A stretch of DNA of 64,000 nucleotides from Orientallactaga sibirica. Its lineage: Eukaryota > Chordata > Mammalia > Rodentia > Dipodidae. Below the pieces are notes generated by a model, which worked only from the letters and a program-made list of their open reading frames with translations, ran no database searches and was not told where the DNA came from. The number at the start of each line of letters is the position of its first letter. Position 1 is the stretch's first letter. Of this stretch, positions 36,400 through 48,279 are shown piece after piece. The stretch spans positions 38,207,501 to 38,271,500 of the forward strand of contig JAEOAD010000015.1 in assembly GCA_036365145.1 (NCBI GenBank), in the 5' to 3' direction. The translations under genes and the position numbers were made by a program.

Positions 36400-36870
36400 A
36401 ACAGGGTCAGTTAAGTATTACAAAAGCCAACTAGTGGGAAGAGCCCAGAAAGACAGAAGGGCACATGGGAACCGTCATGTCAGTTAGCTGGGTAGGAACA
36501 TTAAGAGCATAACAGCAGAGCCTCCTAGAGGGAGGCTATGGATACCACGGTTCATATGCTTGGGCTTGAGACAGAGAGTGCAGACTGTCACAGAGGTGTA
36601 AGCCAGGACAGGACATCGTCACATCTGTATCTTAGGCAATCACTTGTGACAAGAGTAATGAGGGCAGCAAGAAGAGGCCAGTCATTGCAGTAACTAGAGA
36701 AGCCACCACAAAACTGGAAGCAGAGAAGGGGCAGTGTCATGTTGGGGAAGAAGGGCAGGAAGGCAGTTCTGACCTGGACTTTTGATGGAACAATAGTACC
36801 AAGCTGATGGCAGGTCTTCGCATTGGATTCATTGAATTTAGAGAGATAGTGTGCAAATGAGAGACTGCTG
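36400..36870 (-). repeat. L2 fragment, antisense
   Basis: Diverged reversed L2: agaggccagtcattgcagta, then actagagaagccacc. Confidence 0.45.
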
Positions 36871-37062
36871 GCTGCAAGCCTGAAAAAAAAAAAAAAAAAA
36901 AAGCTCATGAGAAGTCCCACTTTCAGTATAAGAAGGGAGAGAAAAATTCTGGTTCTGGTCTACTTTGAACTAGCCACATCAATTCTGGTTGTACAGATCA
37001 AAGTACCAACACATCGCAATGATAGCTTACTTTCCAAAGCTGCCAGTGGCTGGAAGATTTTT

Positions 37063-37334
37063 TTTTAATATTTATTTTATTTTATTTTATTTTATTTATT
37101 TTATTTTATTTTTTTGGAGAGAGAGACAGAGAGGGAGACAGATAGAGATGGGCGTGCCAGCAGTCTCTCAGCTGCTGTGAACGAAATCCAGATGCGTGCG
37201 CCCCCATGTGGGCAAGTGTGGCATTGCACCCTTGCGTCACTTTGCATCTGGCTAAACGTGGAACCTGGAGATTGGAACCAACGTTCTTAGGGTTCACAGG
37301 CAGGCGCCTTAACCGCTAAGCCATATCTCCAGCC
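37063..37334 (-). mobile_element. DIP-like SINE (long CpG-bearing form)
   Basis: (tttta)n tail, GA run, then caagtgtggcattgcaccct and tgcgtcactttgcatctgg; head atatctccagcc. Perfect 16-bp target duplication tggctggaagattttt (37047-37062 with following T run, and 37335-37350). Confidence 0.96.
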
Positions 37335-37639
37335 TGGCTGGAAGATTTTTGACCCATCTTTCTTATGCTTTAAGAAACTTTTGTTTCTTTCTGATGATTG
37401 ATTTATCTCTAAATCTCCTTTCTATTTGTATCTGTCTCTGCCTCTAAGTTTTTCTGTTTTTGTGCATTCTTTTCTTAAATCTCTCTTTTGCTAAGTCTTT
37501 CTCCTTCCCCTCCCTTTCTACTACCCTGGCTCTCTCCCCTTTACTTTTCTGCTCCTGACCCTCCCTCTCTTACTTTTTCCCTCTGTTCTTCCCTTCTTCT
37601 GTCTCTTCTGCTCCATTCCATTCTGATTAGACAAATGAT

Positions 37640-37900
37640 GAGAGGATGAGGCAAGTCCCTGCCCAGTGTTTAATGGATGGTTGGTGGAGAACTGCCTAAC
37701 CACGGAACTCTTGTCATTAGCAAGAGATGGGCTGCTTTGGCCACAACTAGGAAACCTTTGAAATCTTGCATATAAATTGCTATTCTTTTGACTGCTGCTA
37801 GTGATGGTAATTAGCTGTGTTAATTGGATGTTTTGATATTTGAAGAGCAAAGCAATCCAACTCCTTCCTCCATAAAGCCAAAATTATTAATGAACTTGGC
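37640..37900. other. repeat-free stretch, possible conserved element
   Basis: Contains homeodomain-like cores in gatggtaattagctgtgtta and attggatgttttgatattt, with no repeat signature. Confidence 0.25.
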
Positions 37901-38234
37901 AGCAGCCCTGGCTCTCTTTCCACAATGGGCACAGCCAGAGATTTCGGGGCAAGCGTCAGAGTTGTTCAGAGGAAGTGCCTTGTCTTCTCTTGGAGAAAGA
38001 GGTCTGGAAGCTGGAGATTCCTGGTGGTAAAATCACCCCATGGGACAGAAGAGCCTTCAATTCAGAGACCAAACACTAATATAAGGGAGTGGGTCCTACT
38101 CTGCCACTACCTGCCACAATCCTATATAGCCATGCTTGAATTTTTGCATCCAAGTGACTAGCATGGCATCAGTCAAATACCACGTAACACGTTCTTGAGT
38201 GAATAAGCAAGAAGATGACTGATTTTCAAATTAA

Positions 38235-38420
38235 ACTTGGGTTCATATCCCAGCTCAACTATTCTGGGCTAAATGTTTTCAGCAAACATTACTTGCCCTC
38301 TCTGAGTCTCACATTTTCTCTCAAGTACATACTGGCAGTTTTGAAGACTATAACTTTCTCCAAGCTATTATACTTTAACAGATACTTTCTCATCCTGTTA
38401 TGAATGGTACTAGTACCCAA
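38235..38420 (+). repeat. MIR fragment
   Basis: Contains gggttcatatcccagctcaa, then ctctctgagtctcacatttt. Confidence 0.6.
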
Positions 38421-39351
38421 CCTGTTAAGCCTGCCTCTTTCTTGGTCTTGGATCTACAAACAAATGAACTGTAAGGATAAGTTACATTTAGAATTCTCAG
38501 GGACTGTGAGGAGTCTGGGAAGCGGTTCTAGGACTGGCTCTAGGTCAGCCGTTCCTTTGATACTGAAAGGACTTTCTAAAGGGTGTTGATTTTGAGTTGA
38601 GTATAACTCCACATTCACAAGAGGAAAAGCAAGAGGAGGAGGAAAAGGAAAGAATTGCTCAAGTGCATACAGAGCCCGGAGCCAGAGACAAGAACCTTCC
38701 CGCTCTGAAATGGGGGGAGGGGGTTAAGATCTCAAAGGGCACTGATAGTTCCATATGTAGGGCTCTTGGAACTCTTTCTCTCACATCTTTAAGCACTTTC
38801 CCCAAGAGAGAAAAACATAACAAAGAGAAGAAACAAAAATTTAGGAAAGGGAAGAATGGCTGGTGTTGGTGAAAAGACCTGACATCTCACCATGGAAAGG
38901 AGCTCTCTTCAGGAAGCCAAGTCCACAACCTGCACTCCAGTAGCATTGTATAGAGCTAAGAAAAGAAAAACTTACAGGAGACAGGTGCATACCATGAGTG
39001 AATGCCTGTATCTATAGAGGTATGTTTCCTATTACATATACATAGATATAGATTATATATGTAAAGAGATCTGTGATGAGGAATTGGCTTATGCAATTAT
39101 GGAGGCTGTGGAGCCCCAAGATCTAGTCAATAAGCTGTAGTCCCAAGAGAGACTCCAGTCTGGGTCTGAATGCCTCAGAATGAGGACAGCAGGTGGTGCA
39201 AGTTCCAGTCCCCCCCCCAAAAAAAACAAACAGATGAACCCAAGAAGTAAAGATAATTCAGTTATAATACCAAACCCAGGCAATACCAAGACCCAAGCTC
39301 AAACACGCAGACAGGAGGAGTTCCTCTTTCTCAGACTGTTTGTTTGTTTGT

Positions 39352-39497
39352 TCTGTTTTTTTTGAGGTTGGGTCTCATTCTAGCCCAGACAGACCTGTAA
39401 TTCACTATGTAATTTCAGGGAGCCCTTGAACTCACAGTGATTCCCCTACCTCAGCCTTCTGGGTGCTGGGATTAAAGGTATGTACCACCACACCTGG
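39352..39497 (-). mobile_element. B1 SINE
   Basis: Antisense B1: gaggttgggtctcattctag, later tgctgggattaaaggtatgt and caccacacctgg. Confidence 0.93.
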
Positions 39498-39530
39498 CTC
39501 AGATGTTTTTGTTTAAAAAAAAAAAATTTA

Positions 39531-39680
39531 GGGTGGCTGCCATGGTGGCGCATGCCTTTAATCCCAGCACTCAGGAGGCAGAGGTAGGAGGATTGCCATG
39601 AGTTCGAGGCCAGCCTAAGACTACATAGTGAATTCCAGATCAACCTGAACTAGAGTGAGACCCTACCTTGAAAAACAAAA
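39531..39680 (+). mobile_element. B1 SINE
   Basis: Sense B1: atggtggcgcatgcctttaa, gagttcgaggccagcctaag, then an A-rich tail. Confidence 0.94.
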
Positions 39681-39689
39681 AATAAAATA

Positions 39690-39874
39690 AATTATTGATT
39701 ATTTCTTTTCAAAGAGAGAGAGATCGAGGATGGACATACCAGGGCCTCCTGCCACTGCAAATGAACTCCAGACACATGTGCTACCTTGTGCATCCAGCTT
39801 TACAGGAAATCGCATCTGGGCTGTCAGGCTTGGAAAGCAGCACCTTGAACCTTGGAGCCATCTCTCCAGCCCTA
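39690..39874 (-). mobile_element. DIP-like SINE, diverged, tail-to-tail with a B1
   Basis: Contains actgcaaatgaactccagac and ccatctctccagccct. The body between is diverged and partly deleted. Confidence 0.85.
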
Positions 39875-40087
39875 CTCAGATGTTTTATCTATGCGATCTT
39901 CACTTGATTGGATGAAACCCATTCACATTAGAGAGGGCAACCTGCTTTATTCAGTCTGTCTATTTAAAAGGTTATCTTATCCAGAAACATCCTCACTGGC
40001 CCATCCACAATGACTGACACTTCATGTCCCAGTCAGTCAAGTTGACACATAAATTAGCCATCACACTGGGAGGTTTTCAAACATTAC

Positions 40088-40417
40088 TGTACTAGTTACC
40101 TTACAAAACACCCAACAAAAGCAGCTGATGGGAGGAAAGAGCCTATTTTTGGCTTAGAGTCTTGAGGGGAAGCTTCATAATGGCAGGGAAAAGATGATAG
40201 ATCAGAGTATGGACCAGCTCCTTGCCAAAGTAGGTGGAAAATAGCAGCAAGAGAGTGAGCTGAGATCTGTCAAGGGGGATCTGGCTATAACACCCCAAAC
40301 CTATCTCCAACAACACACCTCCTGGAGCAAGGCTCCACCTCCCAAACTGCCACCAGCTGGGGACATAGCATTCAGAACACATGAGTTTGTGGGAGATATC
40401 TGATTCCAACCACCACA
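40088..40417 (-). mobile_element. solo ORR1/MT-like MaLR LTR
   Basis: 330 bp, antisense, TG and CA ends. It shares agcagctgatgggaggaaag and gacatagcattcagaacaca-type motifs with the 35269 LTR. Flanks are attac and attat, a 4 of 5 match. Confidence 0.82.
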
Positions 40418-40886
40418 ATTATGAAACAAACACAGGCCAGATGGTGTGACTATGAGTTCCGCAGACCGTGTGCAAAAATTAATGTGATACTGTATCACTG
40501 GGTCAATACATGAATGGTAGAATTAATCTAATCAATTCTCTGTTTGTGTTAAAGGAGAAAAAGAAAGGAAGGAAAGAAGGAAGGGGGAAGGAGGAAATCT
40601 TAGCATGTAGAAAATTTCAGAATGATATGACACATGCAAAGTCATGAAAGATGAATAATAATTAAGCATTGGAAGATGACCAGCACTATTAAATGTGGTC
40701 AGGACATGGGTCAGCACAGAGAAGAGACCAGACAGTGTGCAGGGGTCAAGTCACAAGAGACCTTGATGTTAACAAAAGACAAAAGGCTGTTGATATCAGG
40801 GGAGAGGGGCAGAGGTCAGATACAAGGAGAGCGCTAAATAAAGTTTCAACGATTGCCCAGAGAAGGTGTCAACTTCTAGGTTTAAG

Positions 40887-41215
40887 AACTTTTTGTTTTT
40901 GTTGTTTTTACTTTTGGAGGCAGGATTTTAATTTTAATTAAATGGTGGGGGGGGGCATATAGAGTCTCTTGTGGCTACAAAGAAATGTCCATCAGGCTTT
41001 ATGTGGGTAGCTGGAGATTGGAACCCGATCCAGCAGGCTTTGCAAGAAAATGCCTTTTAAACTGCTGGGTCATCTCCCCAGACCCCTGAGACAGGATTTT
41101 ATGTTACCCAGGTTCACCTTGAACTTCCTATGTAGCTGAGGAGAGGCTGACCTTGAACTTCTATTCTAGTGCCTCTGAAGTGTCAGTGTTGAGATTTCAG
41201 GTAGGCACCATCACC
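40887..41215 (-). mobile_element. old B1, split by a SINE
   Basis: T-rich start at 40887, interrupted at 40931. It resumes after 41092 with tgaacttcctatgtagctga and caggtaggcaccatcaccc. Confidence 0.6.
40931..41091 (-). mobile_element. DIP-like SINE, diverged, inside an old B1
   Basis: Contains gctttatgtgggtagctgga and ctgggtcatctccccaga. Perfect 10-bp target duplications caggatttta (40921-40930 and 41092-41101). Confidence 0.8.
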
Positions 41216-41280
41216 CATGGATTGTCTAAGCAAATCTTAAAAGATGACTGGGACTCAGAGTAAGGGGGGAAAGAGGAAGC

Positions 41281-41282
<2 letters not shown>

Positions 41283-41318
<36 letters not shown>
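41283..41318. repeat. (GT)n microsatellite
   Basis: About 18 GT units. Confidence 0.95.
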
Positions 41319-41321
<3 letters not shown>

Positions 41322-41439
41322 CACCAATCAAAGGTATAGCGTTAATGGAAAGGTGAGGCTGAGTCAAAAACATTCAAGAATCTGAAATCTCAGACCACTT
41401 AATTCTCCACCAGCCATAAAAGACATTTAATCTGGAAGA

Positions 41440-41640
41440 AAAGAGGGCTAGCACTTGCAGTATTCCCAGCTATAGACCTATAAAAAGTGCTTTCCATGCA
41501 TGATTCTATTTAATATTCTAAGTCACTTTGAAGTAGATCGTGTCCCCATTTCTTAAATGAGAAAGCTAAGTTTAAGCAATTGGTTAGTGGTAAGAGCTTT
41601 GTGACTCCAAAGTCCTTGATTTTTTTCCTCTACTACACCA
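41440..41640 (-). repeat. MIR fragment
   Basis: Contains cccatttcttaaatgagaaa, then tttaagcaattggttagtgg. Confidence 0.65.
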
Positions 41641-41799
41641 TGCTGACCAGAAAGCATGCTCATTCTCTATCCCCTTAGTCCTCATTTAGTTGTTTTCCTT
41701 CCACACCATTTTGTGCACAGTTGTTGCTGGTGGTGGTGGTGATAGTGGTGGTGTATGTGTATACATACATTTTGTGCCTACTCACGTATTTCTGCACAC

Positions 41800-42010
41800 A
41801 GGTATCAACTTTGGGCTATGGAAGATTTTGATTGCTTCTGTCCAATTAATGCCCTGTTCATTCTCTCTGTCTCCTTGTGATTAGAATTAATTGCTGCTGA
41901 TTAAACTGTGTGGAAAGAAAAGGACGGCCATCAGCATTCCTGCTCGGGGGACCAAAAGATTGTAATGCAAAACAGAACTGGTTCCCGTGGTCCGGAATTT
42001 AAAAATTCTC
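41800..42010. other. repeat-free stretch, possible conserved element
   Basis: Contains gtccaattaatgccctgttc and gaattaattgctgctgatta, with no repeat signature. Confidence 0.25.
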
Positions 42011-42589
42011 TCTGTTGAAGAAAGATTAGGCATTCTATGACCAAGATCAAAATTCTATGACCCAAACCAGGCAGAAGGACAACCTGTCCCTGCTCTGGTC
42101 AGCAGTAAAGATAAAAGAAAATGAAGCAATATATTCATTTGGAAAGGTGGTTGTGTGTGTGTCAAAACTGTTCATGCAATGTAGCAAATCTCTTCCCCAT
42201 CCATAAAATTAGGAACTTTATGAAACAAATTCTAAGATCTTGTATTATGCAAAATGGGGCTCAAGAAAGCCCAACTCAGACTGCCATCTCCTCATTCAAT
42301 AGTCCCTTTTCCTGATGCATGTTTTACCCCTGTCCTAGGAGTCAAAGAGAAAGAGCCAGACCATGTTAGCTTTGTGACATTGGCCTGCATACCCACTCCT
42401 GCTCCCCACAGAGCTTTTTAATGGAAAGGTGTTCTCCATTTACCATTGAGAGGTGAACTCCATTTCTCTCTGTGAAATACTGTGATAACCTTGCTCCAGA
42501 AAGGGGAAAGGGCCAAATTTCCCTCTAATTCCCATTATTAGCAGTACTCATCATTTCACACAAATAAAATATTTTAGCACCTAATGTGC

Positions 42590-42990
42590 AGATCCTCTGA
42601 TAGTCATGGGAAATCTATGAGCGAGGCATAGCTTTTATAATCATGAAAATTGACAGCTTAGTAGAAGAGAAGCAACATAAAGTTATGGTCATAAGAAATG
42701 CTGAAAGAATTCCAAGAAGGGCCAGGAAGGTATAAAATGACAGGCAGTGACTTGGCCAGGACCTTAGGAAAGGTTTGCTTGAGGAAGTGACACTTGAGTG
42801 TGAGATGTATAGTTAGTATCAGTTACTTAGAGGCACTGAGGCAGAGGGTTGGGGACAGCCTTCCAGGCAGAGCCAGCATGGTACGACACAGCACTATGTT
42901 AAGAGATCCTGTTGCCTAAGGGATAAATGAGAACATGAGATAGAATCTGCTTGTTGTCTTATTGGAAGAAAGCAGGAGACATGGAACAGA
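42590..42990 (-). repeat. L2 fragment, antisense
   Basis: Contains gacaggcagtgacttggcca, ttgaggaagtgacacttgag and cagccttccaggcagagcca. Confidence 0.65.
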
Positions 42991-43369
42991 TGTGTTTTCT
43001 TTCTGGACACTGCATAAATCCTGATTAGCATCATCAGAGAGAGGGAGACAGGCAGACAGACAAACCAGCTGGCCCTTCAGAGGGATGGGAGAGTGAGAAG
43101 GGGCAGGAAGGAAAAAGCTATAGAGAAAGTGTTTCTGTCCTAAACACTAGACACATTGGCTGGACTCATGGGAAGTTGAAGCACTGCCTTACATCTATCC
43201 TATGAGATGATCATTTCCAGCCTGGTTTGACATGAAAACCAAGCCAAGAATATTAGAGGCAAGGAAAACCAGGGCACCCTCAAGAGTCTTACGAGCAAGG
43301 AAATTCCAATATAACTTGGTCTTTCCATGTCGTTATCTAATTTTTCTCTGGACCTCCAGTTTCCAAGTG

Positions 43370-43860
43370 CCCGCTACATTTACTGGTTTCCTTATTGCCT
43401 GTCTTCCCTACTGTAGAGATCCTATTGTTTTATGCAGTTATGTCCCAGCAACTAGAGAAGCCCCTGGTGCATTATTAATAGAGCCTCAATTATTTGTTGA
43501 CTAAATTGTTTATGAAGACTCATGTAAAAAAAAAAAATCAAGTGACAGGAGCTGGAGAGATGGCTCAGCAGTTAAGACACTTGTTTACAAAACCTGAGGA
43601 CTCAAGTTTGATTCCCCAGTACTCACATAAAGCCATTGTACAAGGTGGTGCACACATCTGGAGTTCTTTGCAGTGGCTAGTGGCCCTGGGGTCCCACTTC
43701 TTTTTCTCTGTCAGCCTCTTTCTCTCTCTTGTATTCTCTCAAATAAAGAACACATAAATATTTTGAAAATCAAGTGACAACCATCCCGCTCTATATGGCT
43801 GAGATTTCACCTCCTCTGAGAAGCCCTCCAATACTAAGTCCTAATTCTTTCTATTGTTTG
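43370..43860 (+). repeat. L2 pieces, split by a SINE
   Basis: Sense L2 3' end (gcctcaattatttgttgact), then after the SINE catcccgctctatatggctg and cctcctctgagaagccctcc. The second piece is an internal L2 part, so it may be a separate copy. Confidence 0.55.
43548..43765 (+). mobile_element. DIP-like SINE (short form)
   Basis: Head agctggagagatggctcagc, body agccattgtacaaggtggtg. Perfect 14-bp target duplications aaaatcaagtgaca (43534-43547 and 43766-43779). Confidence 0.95.
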
Positions 43861-44499
43861 GCATGTGTATGTATGTGCAGTGTGCACCTGCACGTGTCTG
43901 CATGTTCATATGTGTGTGACACACTATGTGTGCAGGTACACATGCACTAGGCATAGCTGGTTTTACTCCCATATGCTGTTGGACTTCCTGATCCCAGCAG
44001 AGTCAGGGTCTGAAAGGAATGGATTTAAAATGACAAGAAGGACTATTCCCTGGAAGATGGGGACAAACTCATTTCTCTCCACCTACAGACCTAGAGCAGA
44101 GATTCTTGACATTTTTACAGATGTCAAAAATTGTCTGATGTTATAAATACCCTCCCCAGAAAAGTAACATATACACATAAAATGTTGCCTGCACTACATA
44201 TTGTATTTTTGGGCCCCAGTGATTTAAATTAAGGTTGCTTGCATAGTGATGGGGGATTATTTACTGGAGAATGAGCACCTCTTCGATGGCTACACCACTA
44301 AAAGATGTGATTTGCCTCTCCCAGCAATCATCAGTTTCCCTATTTACTCTTGGAGGCATGTGGAAGGGTTTGCATTATAACTGTATTTTTCAAATGAAAT
44401 TGTACAAAGAAAAAAATGTTACCGAAGGTTTCAAGATGCCCTGAAGTGTCCTCAGATAGAAACTCCTGACCTAGGGGCTTGCACTGCATCTGAGCTGAA

Positions 44500-44610
44500 A
44501 GCTTTCCAAACACCAGTATGTCAGTCCCTCCTCCAGCTTCATGAATTGGGAAACTGGCACCCAGAGGAGGCCTGCGCCACCAGGAAACAAAGCTGAGCCT
44601 GAAACCAGAA
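44500..44610 (-). repeat. MIR fragment
   Basis: Contains gaattgggaaactggcaccc, then gcctgaaaccagaatcc. Confidence 0.45.
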
Positions 44611-45529
44611 TCCATCAGAATTCCTCATGCTTATCACTCTCTCTCCCTCTGCCACTCCAAGATACTGCTGCACAAATATTGACTTTGGTCTTTAGTCTTG
44701 TTTTTATTGTGCATCCATTGAAGCTTTTAAAATTACATGTGAGACCAGCAGCGACTGAGCATCTCTCAGACAAGCAGGTTCCCCTCGGGCTGAGTGGCAT
44801 CCCAGTCCCAAAGAGCTGAGCTGGAGTCCAGCTGGGAAGCCACCGTTGATTCAAGAGCCAATTTCCAGTCAATTTCCTAGTCAACTGTCAGTGGGGAAAG
44901 GAAGGCACTGTTCTGGGAGCTGGAAGGCACTTGGAGTGGAAGGGGAGGTGGAGCCAGAGTGGGGGAGTTGGAGGGACAGAAGAGAGTCCCTCTGGAGTGA
45001 GAACTGGCTTACAAACAGACAGGTGAGCACTGAAAGCTAGTAGCCCAGGTCAAGTAGGGAACGGTCAGACATCTCAGAAAAGGAGCTGTGCTAGATACAC
45101 CTCTGCAATGCCAAAGTAATGTGAGAGTTGAGACAGTCATCCCACGAGGGTAAGGCAGCACCTGTAGTGCTCCATTCAGGGGCTGTTTTTCCAGCTAGGG
45201 AAGCCAAAACTCCTCCCAGCCAAGCATTAGCTGGCTTCTTCCATTTTAACCACAGCACCACCACCAGATATGGAGCAACCCATAGGCAGGTGGTTCATAT
45301 CCAGTGGTGAACTTACCACCACCACCTCCAACCCCCAGAATGCTGGCCATTTGCAGACAGTTTTGGTTGTCACGATGGGGTGGGTACTGCTGATACCTAG
45401 TGGGAGAGGCCTAGGAGGCTGCTGAATACCGTCCACACACAGAGCAGCCCATGACACAGAAACACCCAACCCCAAGAGCCAGAAGGTCCTGGATTATAAG
45501 CAGCTCAAGGCAGAGCTCTCTCTGTGTGA

Positions 45530-45645
45530 TTAACTCTGTAGACAGTGGGCATGGACTACATTGCTATTGCATGGCCCAGCAGGTAGGAAGTATTTGATAG
45601 GGATCTGTCAAATGAATCAGTGGATAATAAATAATGAATGATTCC
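45530..45645 (+). repeat. L2 3' end trace
   Basis: Contains aggtaggaagtatttgatag, then gtggataataaataatgaat. Confidence 0.45.
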
Positions 45646-46184
45646 AACCTGCCTAACATGTTCTAGAGTCCCCAAATCCCTGGACGGTCACCCCATCCTG
45701 AAACGGGCATATTAGCCTTGAGATCAGACCTGCACTTGTTCTTACCTAGGCCACCTTAGCCTAACTTCTCTTCCAAATTCCCCAGTACAGGACTAGGCAC
45801 CACCTTTATGCCTGGTAAGACTGACTGTCTTCTGTTTGGCCTGAAAGGACATCCCTGGCTCCCTGCTGGAGCACAGAGAGTAAGCATTTGTACTGGTTCA
45901 TCTGCTTCAACCCCCAGCCAGTTTTACAGGAGAGGAACCTGAGGTGCAGAGCAGTAACATAGAAGTTAAAAATTGGTTTCTTTACCTTCCCTTCCCTATC
46001 TCTCTGACTCTTTCTTTCTCCCTCTGTCATCCTGGTGTTCCAGTAAGTTCTTTCTTCCTGACTCTCTGTTAATAAGCTAACCAAGTGCTGAATATCTCTG
46101 GAGACAAATTTGAACTTGAAACACCCTTGTGATTGAAGAGTTCACCCTTTGTTGGAAATGACAGCATCATAAATAATAGTGATA

Positions 46185-46400
46185 ATAAACTGAGCTACTG
46201 TAGTCTAGCATCCAGCATCATGCGAGGAGCTTTGGATATGTAATTTCTAAGTAACATAATAATCCTATGTGATAGGTCGCATTATCCATTTCATAGACAA
46301 GGAAACTAAGGCTAAGATCAGGTAACCTGCCTCAGGCCACACAGCTAAATGCACAGGAAAAAAGAATGACAGACAAGCTGCTAAACCATCCTAAGCAGAC
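46185..46400 (-). repeat. MIR fragment
   Basis: Contains tcatagacaaggaaactaag, then ctcaggccacacagctaaat. Confidence 0.8.
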
Positions 46401-46640
46401 ACAATGCTGTCAGGGAATAAGGCCTGGACCATTTCATGACAGGCCATGAAGGCCAGATTTGAAAGTATAGATCCCACCATGCAGATGACAGGGGATCTGT
46501 GTATGGCTGAAGGTCAAGGAGTGACAAGATTAACAAATATGAGGAGAGTATTCTCAGCAATACTGGGGGAGTCTGAAGGTCAAAGGACCAATCCATAGGT
46601 TGAGGCAATAGTTGAGATAAGAGAGTGAAAGGGTAGGAAC
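46400..46640 (-). repeat. L2 fragment, antisense
   Basis: Contains ccatgaaggccagatttgaa and ggtcaaggagtgacaagatt. Diverged. Confidence 0.4.
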
Positions 46641-46733
46641 TCCTTTCCTGACCACCCCTCACCACCACCTCCCAGCCAGTATCTCCATCCTTAGCTCTTA
46701 GCTAAGCAGATGGACTCAGGGAATATGCAATAG

Positions 46734-46835
46734 GATGAACAATGGCCTCCAGATTATAATCCCTGGGAACTATGAATGTACCTTTTCTGTGGAAATGTCA
46801 TCACAGATTTTTTTGTTAAAAGTCTTGTGTTTAGT
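46734..46835 (+). mobile_element. MLT1-type LTR 5' fragment
   Basis: aacaatggcctccagattat and aatccctgggaactatgaat match the start of MLT1 LTRs. Confidence 0.6.
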
Positions 46836-46859
46836 TCCAAATGGGCTTCATGATGAACT

Positions 46860-47230
46860 TTCCCCATGGCTTCTTTGGCTGTGGGCAGGAGTCCAAAGTA
46901 CCAGTAGGTGTTGCAGGAGTGGGGTCCCACTTCCTGTTCAGGCCATGTGGTATAGATAGTGGGGTGGATTGTCTGAGGGAGGTCCTCCAGCCTTGTCAGC
47001 AGTCTGCATTCTGAAAATGTGTTGCAGTGACCAAGCCTGAGTGCCCTCAAAAGTGTGGTACCCACAAAGCTGTGGGGTCTTTCTCTTTGCTGTTGCTAAG
47101 GGGGTGAATCTTAGTAGTATTTTAGGCCCTCTGATTCTGCACACTTGGAGGTGGCTTGTCAGCTGAAAGGTTTTGCCTTCCTTACCCTCTAGTTGAAGCA
47201 TCCACCAAGGCTTGAGAAGAATTAGGCCAT
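46860..47230. other. unidentified stretch
   Basis: No repeat or exon recognised. A degraded ID-like trace (gggctgaatccccagcactg) follows at 47255-47325. Confidence 0.4.
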
Positions 47231-47466
47231 GGCTGGAGTAAGGTTCAGTTTCTCTCAGTGGCAAAGTACCCACCCAACCCAGGGTGCTCAAGATGCAGGG
47301 CTGAATCCCCAGCACTGCTCAGAAAGGAGAAGGCAGCCAGCAGTACCAATAACATATTCACAAAAACCCAGAAATAGAAGTAGAGGAAAAACCAGTTTAA
47401 AACAGTAGCTGTGTTTCTGGTGCCTGCAGGAGAGCTACGGCTACAGTGGCATATCACTTGTGCTTT

Positions 47467-47490
47467 GTTTTTTTTTTTTTTTTTTTTTTT
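47467..47490. repeat. poly-T tract
   Basis: Run of about 24 T. Confidence 0.9.
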
Positions 47491-47575
47491 CCTTTCAGTT
47501 GCCTTTCTGATACCTCCTGCTGTTTAGTTTTCCTGTCACCTCTGTCTTGGTTCCTGGAACAATTCCTCTCTTTTT

Positions 47576-47760
47576 AAAAATATTTATTTACTTAAGAGAG
47601 GGAGAGAAAGAATGGGAATACCAGGGCCTCTAGTCACTACAAACAAACTCTAGACACATGTTCTACCTTGTACATTTGGCTTACATGGGTACTGGAGAAT
47701 AAAACCTGGGTCCTCAGGCTTCGCAGGCAAGTTCCTTAACTGATAAGCCATCACTCACCT
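47576..47760 (-). mobile_element. DIP-like SINE (short form)
   Basis: Contains aaacaaactctagacacatg and the head taagccatcactcacc. Imperfect target repeat aattcctctcttttt and aattcttctctttct. Confidence 0.9.
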
Positions 47761-48279
47761 CAATTCTTCTCTTTCTGTCCTTGGAATATATTTTGTCCTT
47801 GGTTGCCATTCTCAGAATTGTGTGACAGATACTTCTTTCCTGTCATCTTGCCCTTGTCTCCCACCCCCATCCCCAATAACAATGTTCCTTGAGCCATGTG
47901 GGATGGGATGGTAATAGAAATGTCCCATTTAGGGCTGAACATTCAATAATCATTTATTCAATAAGTGCAACAACCCACTGCAAACAAGTTTCTTTGATCA
48001 AAGCTGATAGCAGCACTAGTCCACAGGAATAAATATAAATATTGAGAAAGCAGTAGCTTCTGCACTAGAGTCTATGGACTCCCTAGCCACGGACCTTTGA
48101 CCATGTTTACAATACCAGGTGTAAGTTCCCTCCTGTAAAGCACACTTCAAATCCACTCAGAACACAGTTGTTTATCCCCATAGTAGTTATGCCACTGCTG
48201 CACCATGGTTAAGAGTCTTCTAATAGGAATTCATCCAGTCTTGCCAGAGTGCACCCTTCATGCAATCATATGCACCCAC

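Larger units (their letters stand above)
39055..40070 (+). repeat. ancient interspersed repeat relic broken by SINEs
   Basis: Old repeat: gaggaattggcttatgcaat, gaggctgtggagccccaaga, cttgattggatgaaaccc and cagtcaagttgacacata. Two B1s and a DIP-like SINE interrupt it between 39342 and 39875. Same family as 34040-34235. Confidence 0.6.

Noticed and set aside
35269..40417. The LTRs at 35269 and 40088 as the two ends of one provirus
   Set aside because: They have different flanking 5-mers (atgat versus attac/attat), and no retroviral internal sequence lies between them. They are independent solo LTRs.
46938..47315. 125-codon ORF on the - strand
   Set aside because: Unrecognised peptide that overlaps a degraded ID-like trace; no supporting signals.
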